This document shows, piece by piece, positions 1 through 11,345 of a DNA stretch of 64,000 bases. Under the pieces are notes generated by a model. The model was not told where the DNA came from and searched no databases. It worked only from the letters and a program-made list of their open reading frames with translations. The stretch comes from Trileptium ribeirensis (lineage: Eukaryota > Nematoda > Enoplea > Enoplida > Thoracostomopsidae). A program made the position numbers and the translations under genes. Each line of letters begins with the position of its first letter. The first letter of the stretch is position 1. The stretch covers positions 52,310-116,309 of the forward strand of contig JASANE010004987.1 in NCBI GenBank assembly GCA_030248225.1, in the 5' to 3' direction.

Positions 1-612
1 GTGCTCGCGCAGATCAAAGTGCTGTCCAACGCACTAGGCCCGTACACGCGGGCTCAACACGTTTTTCGCAGGCCCGCGAGGACCGCAAGTTATTGAATCC
101 TTAATGGCTCAACACATTTATCGCTTTGCGTTTTAAAGCCACTATAATCTTGTTAACTTTTTGGCAGCGGATTCTTCGCCAGCGATCTCTCGCTGCCAGG
201 CCTCCCAACAAAATACGTGATCCGCTTTCGTAGCCCACCTCCCTACCGCCCAACCAAACGCCCAAACTGAAGCTCGCCGGCATTCCGGGAGGCTATCCGC
301 CCCGTGCACAGCACAGGAATTTGTAGTGTCCTAAACATACCGTAAATTGCACTTCTGCAGGGCTTAGTAAAGGGAGCCTCCTAGTGGTCTACAGCGCGTC
401 GGTCCGGCCCGCGGGTACCTGCGTGTACTGGTACCCGCGCGCAGCTCTGTGTATACGGTGAGCTCTCTCCTGAGGTTACCGTGTTTACCAAAGTAAGGCA
501 TGATTCGACCCACTCTACTACGCTTTTCAACTTTCTCGTCGACTGGGTCCTAAAGAGCGCGCTTATATATAAGCCCTAAAGATGGAGTGACAAGATAAGC
601 CTCTAGAATACG
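1..612. other. GC-rich stretch without a recognised gene
   Basis: This stretch is richer in GC than most of the window and has no long open frame that looks like a protein. A TATA-like run (TTATATATAAG, 563-573) lies shortly before the reverse-transcriptase relic that begins at 613, so part of it could be the remains of a mobile element, but no ends or duplicated target site were found. Confidence 0.3.
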
Positions 613-1700
613 GATCTTGAGTATGTCGATGACATTGCGCATCTGTCTGATTCTGTAACCAACATGCAACGGATGCTTGATAGGTTTGAGCACCAATCTT
701 CAACAGTTGCAGCACAGCAAACGTCTTTGGTAGCTGACTCAAATCAGCATTCCGACTAAGCTGGAGGTCTAAGGATCCAGAGCACCAGCAGCTTACCTTG
801 TATCAACACTCTCAACACACAGTTCGTCAAACGGAATCGTATAGCGGCTGCGGAAACTACATTTATTAGGCTAAACGAACGTAGGTCCAAGTAACCCTGA
901 GCGGCGTTACGTTATAACTTTAGAAAAAGAACAGATTAGAGAAGTGTTCGGGGGCGGGAGCCCTCGACGTAGGCTTTGGCTTAGCGTATGACTCATATAT
1001 GGACATTAGCTTAGACTTAGGCCAGGCTTAGGCTTAGTTTATCGATGACGGCATGACCTGCATTTTGTTTAGGCCCGTTAGGGTTATTTTGGCCCAAAGG
1101 TCTATGGTAGCAGAAGCAAATCAGCATTCCGACCAAGCTGAAAGTTTATGACTGCTTTATTTTCTGAATTCTGTTATACTGCTCAGCGACGTGGTCGTTA
1201 AATTCTCTTGATATACATGTCCTGGTGGTGTTCGAGAAGCAATGCTTCAGGCGAATACTGGGTGTGTCTAAGCGCCATCATATTTCTACCAGCATCTTGT
1301 ACAAGCATATTGGAAGAACTGCGGACTTGTCACCCACCGTCAGAACCAGGCGCCTTCGCTGGGTTTGGTCACATACTCAGGATGCCCGATCCACGATTTG
1401 TCAAACAAATCACACCGGCCCAAGCTCCGCGTGATTGGACACGACCCAAAGGACGTTAGTTCACGACGTGGTAACGATAAGTGTCAGAAGATCAGAAACA
1501 ACTTCAGGAATATGGTCTGACGAAGATAGTGGATCAACGCTCCACAAGTTGCACATGAAGCCACACAAGACAGGATATCACGGAAAACACTCATCCATAA
1601 AACGACGGCTCCGCACCACAGTGGGGTCAGGTGATGTCAAGTGGGACTGCAAGCAAATACAATTTTCCAATGAGGTACCACGGGATCTCGTTAAATTATA
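613..1700 (+). pseudogene. Decayed RTE-like non-LTR retrotransposon, RT C-terminal half
   Basis: Several frames together resemble the second half of an RTE-type reverse transcriptase. At 613-660 one frame reads DLEYVDDIAHLSDS, matching the Y-x-D-D catalytic loop followed by hydrophobic residues. From 1115 another reads QISIPTKLKVYDC, matching the thumb-side segment. At 1230-1290 the frame reads FEKQCFRRILGVS, and at 1360-1410, after a frame change, GHILRMPDPRF; both are typical of the C-terminal tail of trematode RTE elements. Stops and frame changes show it is dead. The endonuclease and the N-terminal part of RT are absent. A 365-bp segment interrupts it between two near-identical stretches of about 40 bp (about 728-770 and 1105-1147). 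Family assignment rests on motif recognition only. Confidence 0.7.
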
Positions 1701-3062
1701 ATGAATACTTATTATTTCTATTTCGATTTCGATTTCTTATTGAATATTGAAAATTGAGTATGATGTCCTGGTCGAAATTCGAAAGAAACCCATTTGTATC
1801 CACTCAAAAAGTTACTAGCATTTCCTCAGCATTTGTGTACGAATTTGGATTTGAAAACGGATTTAAAAATTTAAATTTAGTCGTATTTACTGAGTTTTAT
1901 AATGTCCACACCCGCATCCTATCATTTTTGTAGCATCTTTCACAATGTGACACACGCCCACATGTTCTGTTTTTCACACCCCTACCACGGAGATAGAATA
2001 ATATATGTAAAGAATAACATACCTGTGTGCAATAATGCTACGTCATTGGAAAAACTCATCTGCTACAATAATTCATACTTGAATCTCATCAAAAAAGTCG
2101 AGATTTCAAGCTTCTAGAATCGGAAATTCTATTAAAACTGGTTTTCGACTAGTTGCTAGTTTGTTTAGTGTGCATATTGTCACCGTAAAAATAAGATGGT
2201 AGCTTTACGTGCTTGCTCCGGTTTGTCACAGCCGTTCGATATTGTTTTTGTTACAGCCACAAGACTGTGGCATTCTTCAACTTTTGTCAGGATGTCTCCT
2301 CAAATTTTTTTGTGTTGATTACAGCAGCCTGCCATAGTTTCTTGATCAAAGTCACTGCTAGGGTCCCCATGCCTCAGCTGCAAAACCAGTACGTGTCAAG
2401 CGGTGTCTGATAAAATACAGTTTTCCCTGGCGCATTGCATGTAAAATCAGCCCGAATACAACCAATTACGGGTTCAATATATTCAAATTTGCAACCGTAA
2501 TTTCCCCCAACATAGTTTAATTTTTTTTCACATAATGGTGTTCACACACTCAATCTTTTTACTCAAATTTTGCTAAAAATTTGAAGCATCTTTTTTACAT
2601 TTTTGGTAAGTTTGAACGTGTGAGCATGGTGTGCGGAAGCCACTCACATCAGTTTGGGGGTCCACTCAATCCACTTGGAGGCCACTCGCATATTAGCAGT
2701 TGCCTTGTGATTGATATTGTACTTGTTACGGCTGGATAACTGTTTCATTGTTTCATTTTCTCGGCAATATCACTGTTTCATAAACTTCGCAGCCCAGTCT
2801 TATTACTGTCATAACAGAGCATTTGACTAATATGATCAGTGTACTTTACTAATCAGTTGAGTGTGGAATGCATCAAACATCCGACTACGTCCGAACTGTG
2901 ACTGAATATTTGCGGGTCGCTTGCCTCGAATCTCCTTAAACAGTTGATTCCATGATAAAGAATTTTAATACAGTAGGGGGCATAACATTATGCTGCTGTG
3001 GCATATTTCGCGAACGGGATAAAACATTTTTATTTTGGCTGAAACATAAATTATCAATTATC
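1701..3062. other. Non-coding AT-rich interval
   Basis: No credible gene was found; the short open frames are no better than chance in AT-rich DNA. A stretch at about 2560-2690 has an AT-rich core with the word TTTTGCTAAAAATTT followed by a GC-richer tail. It may be a distant member of the AT-core repeat family found in the palindrome arms. Confidence 0.4.
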
Positions 3063-3920
3063 AAATGTAACTGTGCGTGTGTGCAGTAGAAAATTGGAGG
3101 CTTATGAGGTGTGGATGACATTGTTTGACGATACTCAGATACCGTAGGCTGATCAAACGTAACTGTGCGTTTGCGTAGTATAAAATTGGAAACTTACGAG
3201 ATGTGGATGACATTGTGCGATGATACTCAAATACCGGAGGCTGGTTAAAGTAACTGTGCGTTTGTGTAGTATAAAATTGGAAGATTATGAGGAGTATATG
3301 ACATTGTGCAACGATACTCAAATACCGGAGGCGGGTCAAACTTAACTGTGCGTGTGTGTAGTAGAAAATTGGAAGCTTCTGAGGTGTGGATGACATTGTA
3401 CGGCGATGCTCAAATACCGTAGGCTGATCAAACGTAACTGTGCGTTTGCGTAGGCTAAAATTGGAAACTTACGAGATGTGGATGACATTGTGCGATGATA
3501 CTCAAATACCGGAGGCTGGTTAAAGTAACTGTGTGTTTGTGTAGTATAAAATTGGAAGATTATGAGGAGTAGATGACATTGTGCGACGATACTCAAACAC
3601 CGGAGGCTGATCAACCGTAACTGCGCGTGTGTGTAGTAGAAATTTAGAAGCTTATGAGGTCTGGATGACATTGTACGGCGATACTCAAATACCGTAGGCT
3701 GATCAAACGTAACTGCGCGTTTGCGTAGGCTAAAATTGGAAACTTACGAGATGTGGATAACATTGTGCGATGATACTCAAATACCGGAGGCTGGTTAAAG
3801 TAACTGTGCGTTTGTGTAGTAGAAATTGGGAAGCTTATGAGGAGTGGATGACATTGTGCGACATACTCAAACACCGAAGGCTGGTCAAGCGTAACTGTGC
3901 GCGTGTGTAGTTGAAAAGCA
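3063..3920. repeat. 92-bp tandem array with 275-bp trimeric higher-order unit
   Basis: The word GATGACA (or a one-base variant) ends at 3120, 3212, 3303, 3395, 3487, 3578, 3670, 3762 and 3853, giving spacings of 92, 91 and 92 repeatedly. Three monomer types alternate, marked by CTTATGAGGTGTGG, ACTTACGAGATGTGG and GATTATGAGGAGT before the shared core, so the repeating block is 275 bp (3120, 3395, 3670). Each monomer also carries AACTGTGCGT and ATACTCAAATACCG. About nine monomers are present. The open frames on the minus strand here follow from the repeat and are not evidence of a protein. Confidence 0.92.
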
Positions 3921-4585
3921 CAGAAATAAGATTGGTTTATCTTTCTGGTTCGCTGTTCAATAACTGTCTCGTTCAATAACAATTTTCATCGATGAAGATG
4001 CGAAAGAACTGAAAAGAAATAGCTACACCAGTAAAGATACTGATCATTGTGGTTGCGTTGTAATCATGTACAATTCAGTTTTTTAGAGCATTGTGTGTAC
4101 AATACAAATATATTTATTCCATCATATGTTTACTTTTAATACATTGTATATTCAGGTTTTCTCTTGGGTAATACTGCTTATTTTGATGTTATTGATCCGG
4201 AATAATATATTATATATCGGGTAGTGATATGGGTTGTATGCTATTGATGAATTATAACTCATCGAAAATGTTAGATCTGTTGGGTCGCGGTAATAGGTAG
4301 TTGCAGCATGGCCAACATTTCACTGGTAAATTGGATTTATAGAATAGAATTGCGTCCCTATACACAGGGCTACGCTTCCTATATCACTGTACCAGTGGCT
4401 GCTTTGGGGAAAACAGATTTGTCGGGATATGCAGTTGATAAATACGCCTCAAGTTAATTTATGTAAATATATATAAATGTATTTCATACATTTGATGCAT
4501 AGACTTTACTGTCGACATGCGTTAGTAAACTCAACAAATTTGCCAATTTTTAATAAAACTATTTATCAAATTTATTAGAGATGAG
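3921..4585. other. Non-coding AT-rich interval
   Basis: Nothing recognisable: no gene, no RNA gene and no clear repeat. Confidence 0.4.
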
Positions 4586-4995
4586 AATTTATGGTTTGGG
4601 TGGCTTTGCTTGGCTTAGCTTGTTGCGGATTCAGAGCCGCGCCGAGAACATCCTGTCTTGATGTCTGACGAGCCGAGCCAAGACAAATCCTAACATTCAT
4701 CTGTAAGTCCCGAGACGACCCTAGTGTGTCTGGAAATCTTACGTTTGGTTCTTTAAAGCTCCTTTCTAAAGCAGCAAACATTACAACACTACTCAGTCAA
4801 CAGCAAGTAAGGCCTTGTTAACCTCGGCTCAGCTTATAAAATCTCTAAATCCAACTATATATACAATTTGTTTGCAGGTCTGTAGATTATGTTTCTTCTG
4901 ATATATATTATTGAATCGCAAACTTTCATTAATACGAGCTGAGCGAAGCCGAGACGGACATGGTTCACGAAGAGCCGAGTTAAGCCAGATCTTAA
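4586..4995. repeat. GAGCCGAGCC-family dispersed repeat, flank copy
   Basis: This begins with words such as GGCTTTGCTTGGCTTAG and ends with GAGCCGAGTTAAGCC, roughly inverted relative to each other. The interior (CCTAGTGTGTCTGG, then TTTAAAGCTCCTTTCTAAAG, then CCAACTATATAT) aligns with the copies at 40940-41225 and 42905-43185 (there CCTAGTGTATCCGG, AAAAGAGCTTTGCTAAAG, CCAACTATATAT). It is probably a small non-autonomous DNA element with degenerate terminal inverted repeats. The flank copy is much more diverged than the two arm copies are from each other. Confidence 0.6.
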
Positions 4996-6194
4996 ATCTG
5001 GCTGTTTCTCACATCAAAATTTACAAATTCAAATTTTTCAGCAATATATTGCATGAAAAACTGTTTTAAGCATTTGGGTATGCATTTGCTCATCCACATT
5101 TTACATATCAGAAATAAAACCGGATTTGTTCGGGTCACATTTGTGACCGGATCACCGGGTCACGGTACTGACCTGGCCTGATTTAAAAGCTCAACGTATT
5201 CTCCGCATTCATGAAATCAAGACAGTAGAAAAGAGTCTTTTGCCTTCTTCTTTTTTGCTTGGGTCTTCCACAAATACCGTGGAACTAAAATTCGTGGAAG
5301 CAAGTTCTGGGACACCGATAGCTCTAGAGCTGCAAAAAGAAACGGACAAGCAGAACGGCAGGTTGGGAAAAGCGTAGTGATTTGCGACTCTGGGCTCGTC
5401 CTTATCGAGCAACCTGGAAACTGAATTTATAGCCCTGGGCAGAAGTAGTGATCATTTTCGCTTTCCAACCTGTTTGAAATACGTGTACAAACGAGTCACA
5501 ACAATGACAAAATTATTTCCAGTATACAACCAAGCGGTTTTAAGTTGTTTGAACACGTACTTTTGTCCGAAACGGTAGCAGCTAGATAAGAATCCACATA
5601 TAACATAGGTTTAATCCATCTCTAACAACGGTTAGTCACACAGTGGCTCTGTGTAATATTGAACAGTTTCCCAAGATTGTCCAAGATCGTAAGTCTATGT
5701 ACCTTGGCTACTGTGGAATTTATTTATACCCGGCCATGCCCATAATCTGGTCATCGTGTCACTGCCATGACATGGTCACCTGGTCGCTGCCAAGTGAAGT
5801 TCATGTGGTGCTAATGAGAGTAACGCAACCGTAGGTAGTCAAAACAAGTTGTTGATCGCCTTTCCTTAATATTCTAGACTCTTGCCGTGTCGTATGAAAA
5901 GTCAAGTATTAGTTCATGCATTTAAACCTTACAATAATAAAATTTGGATGGTGCTAATCCTCTTTTTTGCACAAAAATAGGATAGGAATGATCCCACGTC
6001 ACGCTGCACAGGACACGAAATATCATACTGTGCCAAATCGTCCAGATTATAGTTTGTGTAATCGAAATTTCGGGTGATTTGATTCTAAAATTGAATATTG
6101 CACCGGTGTATTTCACATATAAGGAATTCATATCACTGCCCTATACATATATGCAACCTGATGTGACATATAGCTAGAAATTTCAGTGTGATAG
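4996..6194. other. Non-coding interval
   Basis: No gene was recognised. A small perfect inverted repeat (GGTCAC with GTGACC) lies in a GC-richer patch near 5135-5150. Nothing else stands out. Confidence 0.35.
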
Positions 6195-6480
6195 TACCTC
6201 AGACGTGAAAACGGGCCGAAATTTTTCGGCTTGGCATTGCCCATTGAAAATCTAGGTTGGCCTGACCCGGCTCACCCAGGAGCTGCAAAATGTCGACCTT
6301 GCCTGGCCCGGGTCTTTGTAGTCGGGTGTTAGCCAACTCGACATAAAGCATATAGGCCACGTAAAGATATAATCCGGCGATTGGAATTTGGTGTCGGCTC
6401 GGCCGGCCCAATTCTGTAATATTTAGGACAGGTTCGTTTGTAGTAGGGACTCGGCCGGACACCAGAACGAAATTCGCGTC
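6195..6480. repeat. GC-rich insertion-like segment
   Basis: An abrupt GC-rich island in AT-rich surroundings, with repeated words such as GGCCGAAATTTTTCGGC, CCTGGCCCGGG and CTCGGCCGG. The minus strand stays open for 87 codons (6462 to 6199), but the translation resembles no known family and the openness can be explained by GC content. It is most likely a small repeat. Confidence 0.4.
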
Positions 6481-7239
6481 TCTAATTAAAAAAATACTTT
6501 AAAACAAACAGGTTACTGGAGCTGATAGCAACATTTGAGCTGGTGTTAGCCTATAATATTGCAGTGTACGGGTTTGCTATCAAACAGGCAGAGATATATA
6601 CAAAATTGCCTACACCTAAATAAGATATCCAATTAATGGTATGTTATAGCTAATTTTAAAACGAAATATTGCTGCAAATAGATCTTAATTCTTTCTTAAA
6701 TTGTACCAAAAATTTCACAGTAAATCAGATTACAATATTTTTTGAATAATGTCCAAGAACATTTGCATAAGAATATTTAGCCTTAAAATATCTGATACCT
6801 TAAAGTAGCAAATATTTATGACTAAATATTATTATTGAAACATTCTGGGAAATTATTCCTAAAATTTAGTACTCTGATTTATTGTAGTGCTTTGCAACGC
6901 ACATGAACGTTTTATTCGAATGACAAAATAAGTTAACTTTGGTAGTTTTGAATAAAAACAGCTTATAATTTGTACATTTTTGTATTAACTGGTACAGAAT
7001 TGACAAATAATCGTTGTTTATTCCTTGTTTAATTGTGTTGTTTAACTCGTTCAAACTCGTGCTGACGCACCCGTCTGAACTCGTCACAACCGTGCGTATA
7101 AATCACTTAACGCACGATAGCTGTGCTATAACTGTTTAGAAGAATAAAACAACAAATATGCAAACTAGCAAGATTTTAGAATGAAATAAATTGTTTCAAC
7201 ACTAGAGAACTGAGTTAGCCCTCCTAATCCAAGCTTCAT
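6481..7239. other. Non-coding AT-rich interval
   Basis: No gene or repeat unit was recognised. Base composition is strongly AT. Confidence 0.4.
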
Positions 7240-8220
7240 GGGCACGGCAACACTTGCAAAGTTACGTTTACCGCCACTCTCATTCAGTATGTAGCTTTCG
7301 GCAACGCCGCTTCAGAAGTTCTGCCAGTAACTTCCGGCGTACCTTAAGGAAGTGTACGAGGGCTGTTTTATTTCTTAAATTCATTAAAGGCATTAGAATT
7401 TATAATTTTATGCATATGTATCAAATTGTTTGCAGACGATGCCAAACTATATTTTTTGAACAAAAATCTGTGAGTCATAGCCATATTCAACTTCATTTGA
7501 ATGCGGTTTTAGTTTGGGCTGACATGAAAGAATTGGTTTTGGCTTTTAAATGTGGTGCGCTGTACTTAGACATAATTTAAGCAATGTATACTATTTTAAT
7601 AACACTGCAGTGCATGTTGTTTCACATTGTCGTGATCTTGGTTAACTGTGTCTAATTATTTAAAATTTTCTCAGCATTGTTCCAATTTAGCAACTATTGG
7701 CTTATATATGGTTAACAGTATTTTTTGCTGCCTTTAACTCGCGTAATGTTGAATTGGTGGCTCGTTTATACAAACATTTGTCAGACCCTGTTTAGAGTAT
7801 GCGACTGAAGCTTTTAGTCTGTGCCATTTGCAAGATATTGATTTGCTTGAACGAGTTCAAAGAGTATTTACACGAAGACATGCTGGTTTTCTTAGTATAG
7901 CGTATTTCGGTTGATTGGTGCCACTCAGTCTTCCATCATTGGAAGAAAAACATATATTATAGGCTTAGTTTTTGGTTTAAAAAATTATTCATAGCTTTAC
8001 TGCCTAGAATTTAATTCTTTTTTGTGTGTGCACTTGATGATAGAACACGTGGCTATAGCTTTAAACTTGCAGTTCAGAGGAGTCGTTTGAATATTAATTA
8101 GAAAATACTTTTTTGCAAATCGTATTGCTCCTATATGGAACTTACTCAGTGAAAATGTAGTTGAAGCTGGTTCTGTTAACAGTTTCAAAACATTATGGTA
8201 CAATGTCAACTTCTCTACTT
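7240..8220 (+). pseudogene. Decayed Jockey/CR1-like non-LTR reverse transcriptase
   Basis: The order of motifs on the plus strand matches a Jockey/CR1-type RT. At about 7300-7350 the frame reads VTSGVP followed by a stop and GSV, where intact elements have VTSGVPQGSV, so one glutamine codon has become a stop. At about 7431 it reads LFADDAKLY, the F-A-D-D catalytic loop. At about 7500-7570 LHLNAVLVWADM matches the following segment. From about 7793 LEYATEAFSL and DIDLLERVQRVFTRR match the thumb region, then PLSLPSLEE. From about 8109 FFANRIAPIWNLL and SVNSFKTLW match the extreme C-terminus. Several frame changes and stops make it a pseudogene. No endonuclease part and no 5' end are visible. 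Confidence 0.75.
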
Positions 8221-8284
8221 TTCTTAGGGGTAGGGGCGTAGAAGACGGTCGATTGGTCCAACCTCTCCCCCTCTAACTCCTTAC

Positions 8285-8910
8285 TGATATATTGGTAGTG
8301 TGGTACTGGATGCTTCGCACGGACTGTTATGTATTTACAATTTTGGAGTCGTATGTTCAACTTGAAACCTGTTATATAGTGATCTATTCATCTATAGTTC
8401 TGTTCGTTAATATTTTGAACCTGCATACTCTGGACTTCGTTATATTATTTCATCATTTATCAATTCATATCCATACAATAAAGATATAGCAAGGATTTCA
8501 ACCACGTTTTCTTAGTGCGACGTTAGAGCCATAACTATTTAAATGTCAGGAGCATCATTTATTTGCTTAAAACAAAAAAACCACTCCAAATCTAAAAACT
8601 CAGGCGTCAGCGGGAGTTGAAGATAGATCTTCGGGACTGGTAGTATGGGACAATGCGCTAGACCACTCTGACATGCAAGGAAAGCTAGCTACCCGAATTT
8701 GACGGTTAGCGCTAGCAAAACCGTTTCAAAACCATACTCTTTTGGAAAGGCGATATGGAACACCATTCATATCCTAGCCCATACGTCATTTTAGTTTGTT
8801 TAACCATTGGAAAAATCATTATGATTGCTGCAGCGGTTACTTAGTTGACTCTAAGGTTTACGCAGTAGCAGCGCAACAATTAATGGTTGCTATTACATAG
8901 GGTAAACCCA
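8285..8910 (-). repeat. tRNA-containing dispersed repeat, flank copy
   Basis: About 620 bp align, at roughly 65-75% by eye, with 35870-36575 in the left arm (opposite orientation) and 47485-48215 in the right arm. Shared words include ATGCTTCGCAC, ATCAATTCA and CTGCAGC near the far end. A tRNA-like head lies inside (8606-8672, minus strand). Because homology extends on both sides of the tRNA-like part, this is either a composite SINE or a larger repeat carrying a SINE. Confidence 0.65.
8606..8672 (-). pseudogene. tRNA-Leu-like SINE head
   Basis: Read on the minus strand, it starts GTCAGAGTGGTCTAGCGC and ends CTTCAACTCCCGCTGAC. The first five bases can pair with the last five, as in an acceptor stem. 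AGTGGTCTAGCGC is close to an A box and TTCAACTCC to a B box. The start and end resemble eukaryotic leucine tRNA, with part of the D-arm region missing. It is too degenerate to be a working tRNA and fits a SINE promoter. Confidence 0.5.
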
Positions 8911-9417
8911 CGGAAAATATGTTATATTACTTACTTTCCTTATTCTCTTTCTTTATACACTAACATTATATATCCTATTAGAAGTAAACTTGATATATAT
9001 ATATATATGCAGTTTATTGCTTCTACGCCAAGCAAGTGGAGTTATGTATATGAACTATAGTCTACATCTGCAGCTGAAATATGGTCATATTTGCTATTTG
9101 GTGGTAATTTTGACTGTACGTTTGTCTGCAACCATTAGTAATGTTTTGCCGGATAGCCAGCCGTATAAATTGTAAATCCACGTTTTCAGTCGAGTAATCT
9201 CAGCACATTTTCTAGCTTAATTTGATATTAAACCTGAAACCTACAACACTTACCTAGCATTGTTTTATTGCCGTACTATGCAGAAAAATGCAAATACACA
9301 ATAGAAACAGAATGCTAGTGTGCATCTTATAATGGTAATGAGGAACCGCATCACATCGAATAGGTAGTAGCTACTGCGTGTTAGCGATTATATTTACATA
9401 GAGCATGACGTCGATTT
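8911..9417. other. Non-coding AT-rich interval
   Basis: No gene was recognised. A short TA run occurs at about 8994-9008. Confidence 0.35.
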
Positions 9418-9870
9418 TCGTTCACTACTGTTTCGTTTAGCGTTTTGTTTTAAAGCCATCGCTGTGCAAATATGTCTTTAGATATTTCTATCGCGTGTTC
9501 CTACGCGCTGTGAACTGAGCGAAATCTGTGGGCGTTATATTTTGTGCAGTCAGATTGTAGTCCGGTTTTATTTTTAGTCGTTTCGACATAATTTAAAGAA
9601 GCTTGCTTGACAATTGACAATATTACCCTTTCTGTTGCATTCGTTTTATGCAGTGACAGAGTTCACTTAGCATCTTATTTTAGCAAATATATATTTAAGA
9701 ATTTCTGTCGCGCGTCCCTAAGCGTAGCGACGTGGAGTAAATTTGTAGGCGTTATATTTTATGCAGTCAGATTATACCTCGGTTTGATTTCTAGTTGTTT
9801 CGATAGATGGAAAGCGGCCTGATTGAGACAATATTACACTTCCACTGTTCTTCGCTTTAGGTAGTGACAG
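9418..9870. repeat. 217-bp tandem duplication
   Basis: The word GGCGTTATATTTT, followed within a few bases by GCAGTCAGATT, occurs at 9531 and again at 9748, 217 bp apart. Flanking words (GACAATATTAC, then a CTGTT-containing stretch and AGTGACAGAG) recur in the same order, with a third partial copy at about 9826-9870. The two units are clearly diverged. Confidence 0.7.
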
Positions 9871-11035
9871 AGAAAGGAAAGGAACAGAAAGTAAGCAGCA
9901 GGGTTTGTCATAATCTCCGAATAGGAGATATTTACTAATGCTAATGAATACTTTAGCTAATTTTATTAATAGCAGCAATTTTCTATGTATTTGTAAGTGT
10001 ATTTTCTTGTAAAGTGTAGAAATTAATATTGCGGAAGATGGTACAGTGTATATTCCTGTTACAGTCAGGAGCCGAGCTGTTAGTAAACAATAACGACATA
10101 TTTCCCACAGGCGTACTGATCCGGATTTTATTTAAAAGGCATGATTTTAAAACAAAACTGATTCTGTATTTTCTACCCTCGGTTAGAAATAGCAACAGTG
10201 ACCTGTGCTTGGCATACACACAATCAGGGGTGGAGCTTCAGAAGATATTTTAACTTTACCCCAAATTACATTTCTTTTTTTATAACCGAATGGACCCAGC
10301 ATATTTTACACCTTGTAGGTCATTATAGTGTAATTTATAATGACTGCTAGATATATTTATAAAAACTGAATCCGATGAGGTATTGTGGAATTTCCGCTAT
10401 TTTTGAAAACCTAAGATGGATTTTTGCTTTTTAAGCTTTGTTTAAAACCATTACTTTTAGATAAATCTATATTTGGCGTCACAACAATAACTCCTAAATA
10501 ATGTATGTGTAGTAGACCTTGGTCGCGATCAAATCTGAATCCTACGCGCTATTAATGATCTCCATGTGCACTTGTTGTGGTAGATGAGCACGGGAACAAT
10601 AGGAAAAATGTTGATTTCCAGTTTAGCAAACGCGGAGTCAAAGGGAGTTAAGAACACGAAACGATTGAATTCAAATTACCCCAAGTCCATATTATGACAG
10701 TAATATGTCCTGACGATATTCAGGGTCCGGCTTCATATGTAGATCCAAACTCTGATGATCCATTGGGACACTGATATTGTTGATCCGCAGGACTACATCA
10801 GCTTAGTGCATATTAGTATGGCAGTAAGTCGCTCACTCAGTCAGCATGTCATTATGTAGTAACGCAAATCAGAATGCGTACAGAATAAAAGTGGTGAAAA
10901 TTTAATGCTCTGACTTAACTGCTACTTGGCGCAAATACAGTTTATTATCTGTGTTTTCGTATTATTTAGCTTCTAAAAAATTTAATTCCGCAATACAGGA
11001 GCTGTGGTGCGCACGGTATAGTTTATTTCGAATAT
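9871..11035. other. Non-coding AT-rich interval
   Basis: Short open frames exist on both strands, but none has a recognisable domain or codon pattern. Nothing else was seen. Confidence 0.35.
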
Positions 11036-11345
11036 ATTGTAACGGGGTACGCGTGCTGCCCAACCTCTACCTGCAGGAACTGCACACCCTTTAATGTTTA
11101 TTGGCCCTTGGGGTGGGCTCAGTGCAGAAGATATTGCCGCCCTCTGGAACTGGATCTGGCGGGACTTCCGTGCGGATACAGCTTACGTTATCTTGTGGCT
11201 GACATAATTCCCCCTGTGTGTAGCGACCCGCTCACCTAGTGAAGGGGAAGTGGGACATCCCCATACACCCAACTTAGGCTGATCCTGGAGGCGCTCCGGC
11301 AACTGCCCAGTAAACAAGACCACTCGGTGTTATCACGAGTTACGA
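11036..11345. mobile_element. GC-rich block, possible LTR start
   Basis: A sharp change from AT-rich DNA to GC-rich sequence occurs at TGTAACGGGG, a start seen in some Ty3/Gypsy LTRs. A TATA-like TTATAAAATG follows at about 11360. No matching end, primer-binding site, target duplication or internal coding region was found, so this is only a possibility. It could equally be an unrelated GC-rich repeat. Confidence 0.22.

Noticed and set aside
2936..3982. Overlapping minus-strand frames of about 110 codons
   Set aside because: They translate the 92-bp tandem repeat and restart in each unit; there is no independent sign of coding.
8606..8672. Functional tRNA gene
   Set aside because: The D-arm region is shortened, the anticodon stem does not pair properly, and the copies in the arms are decayed differently.
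8990..9010. TA run as an origin or promoter
   Set aside because: Very short and typical of AT-rich DNA; no other signal nearby.
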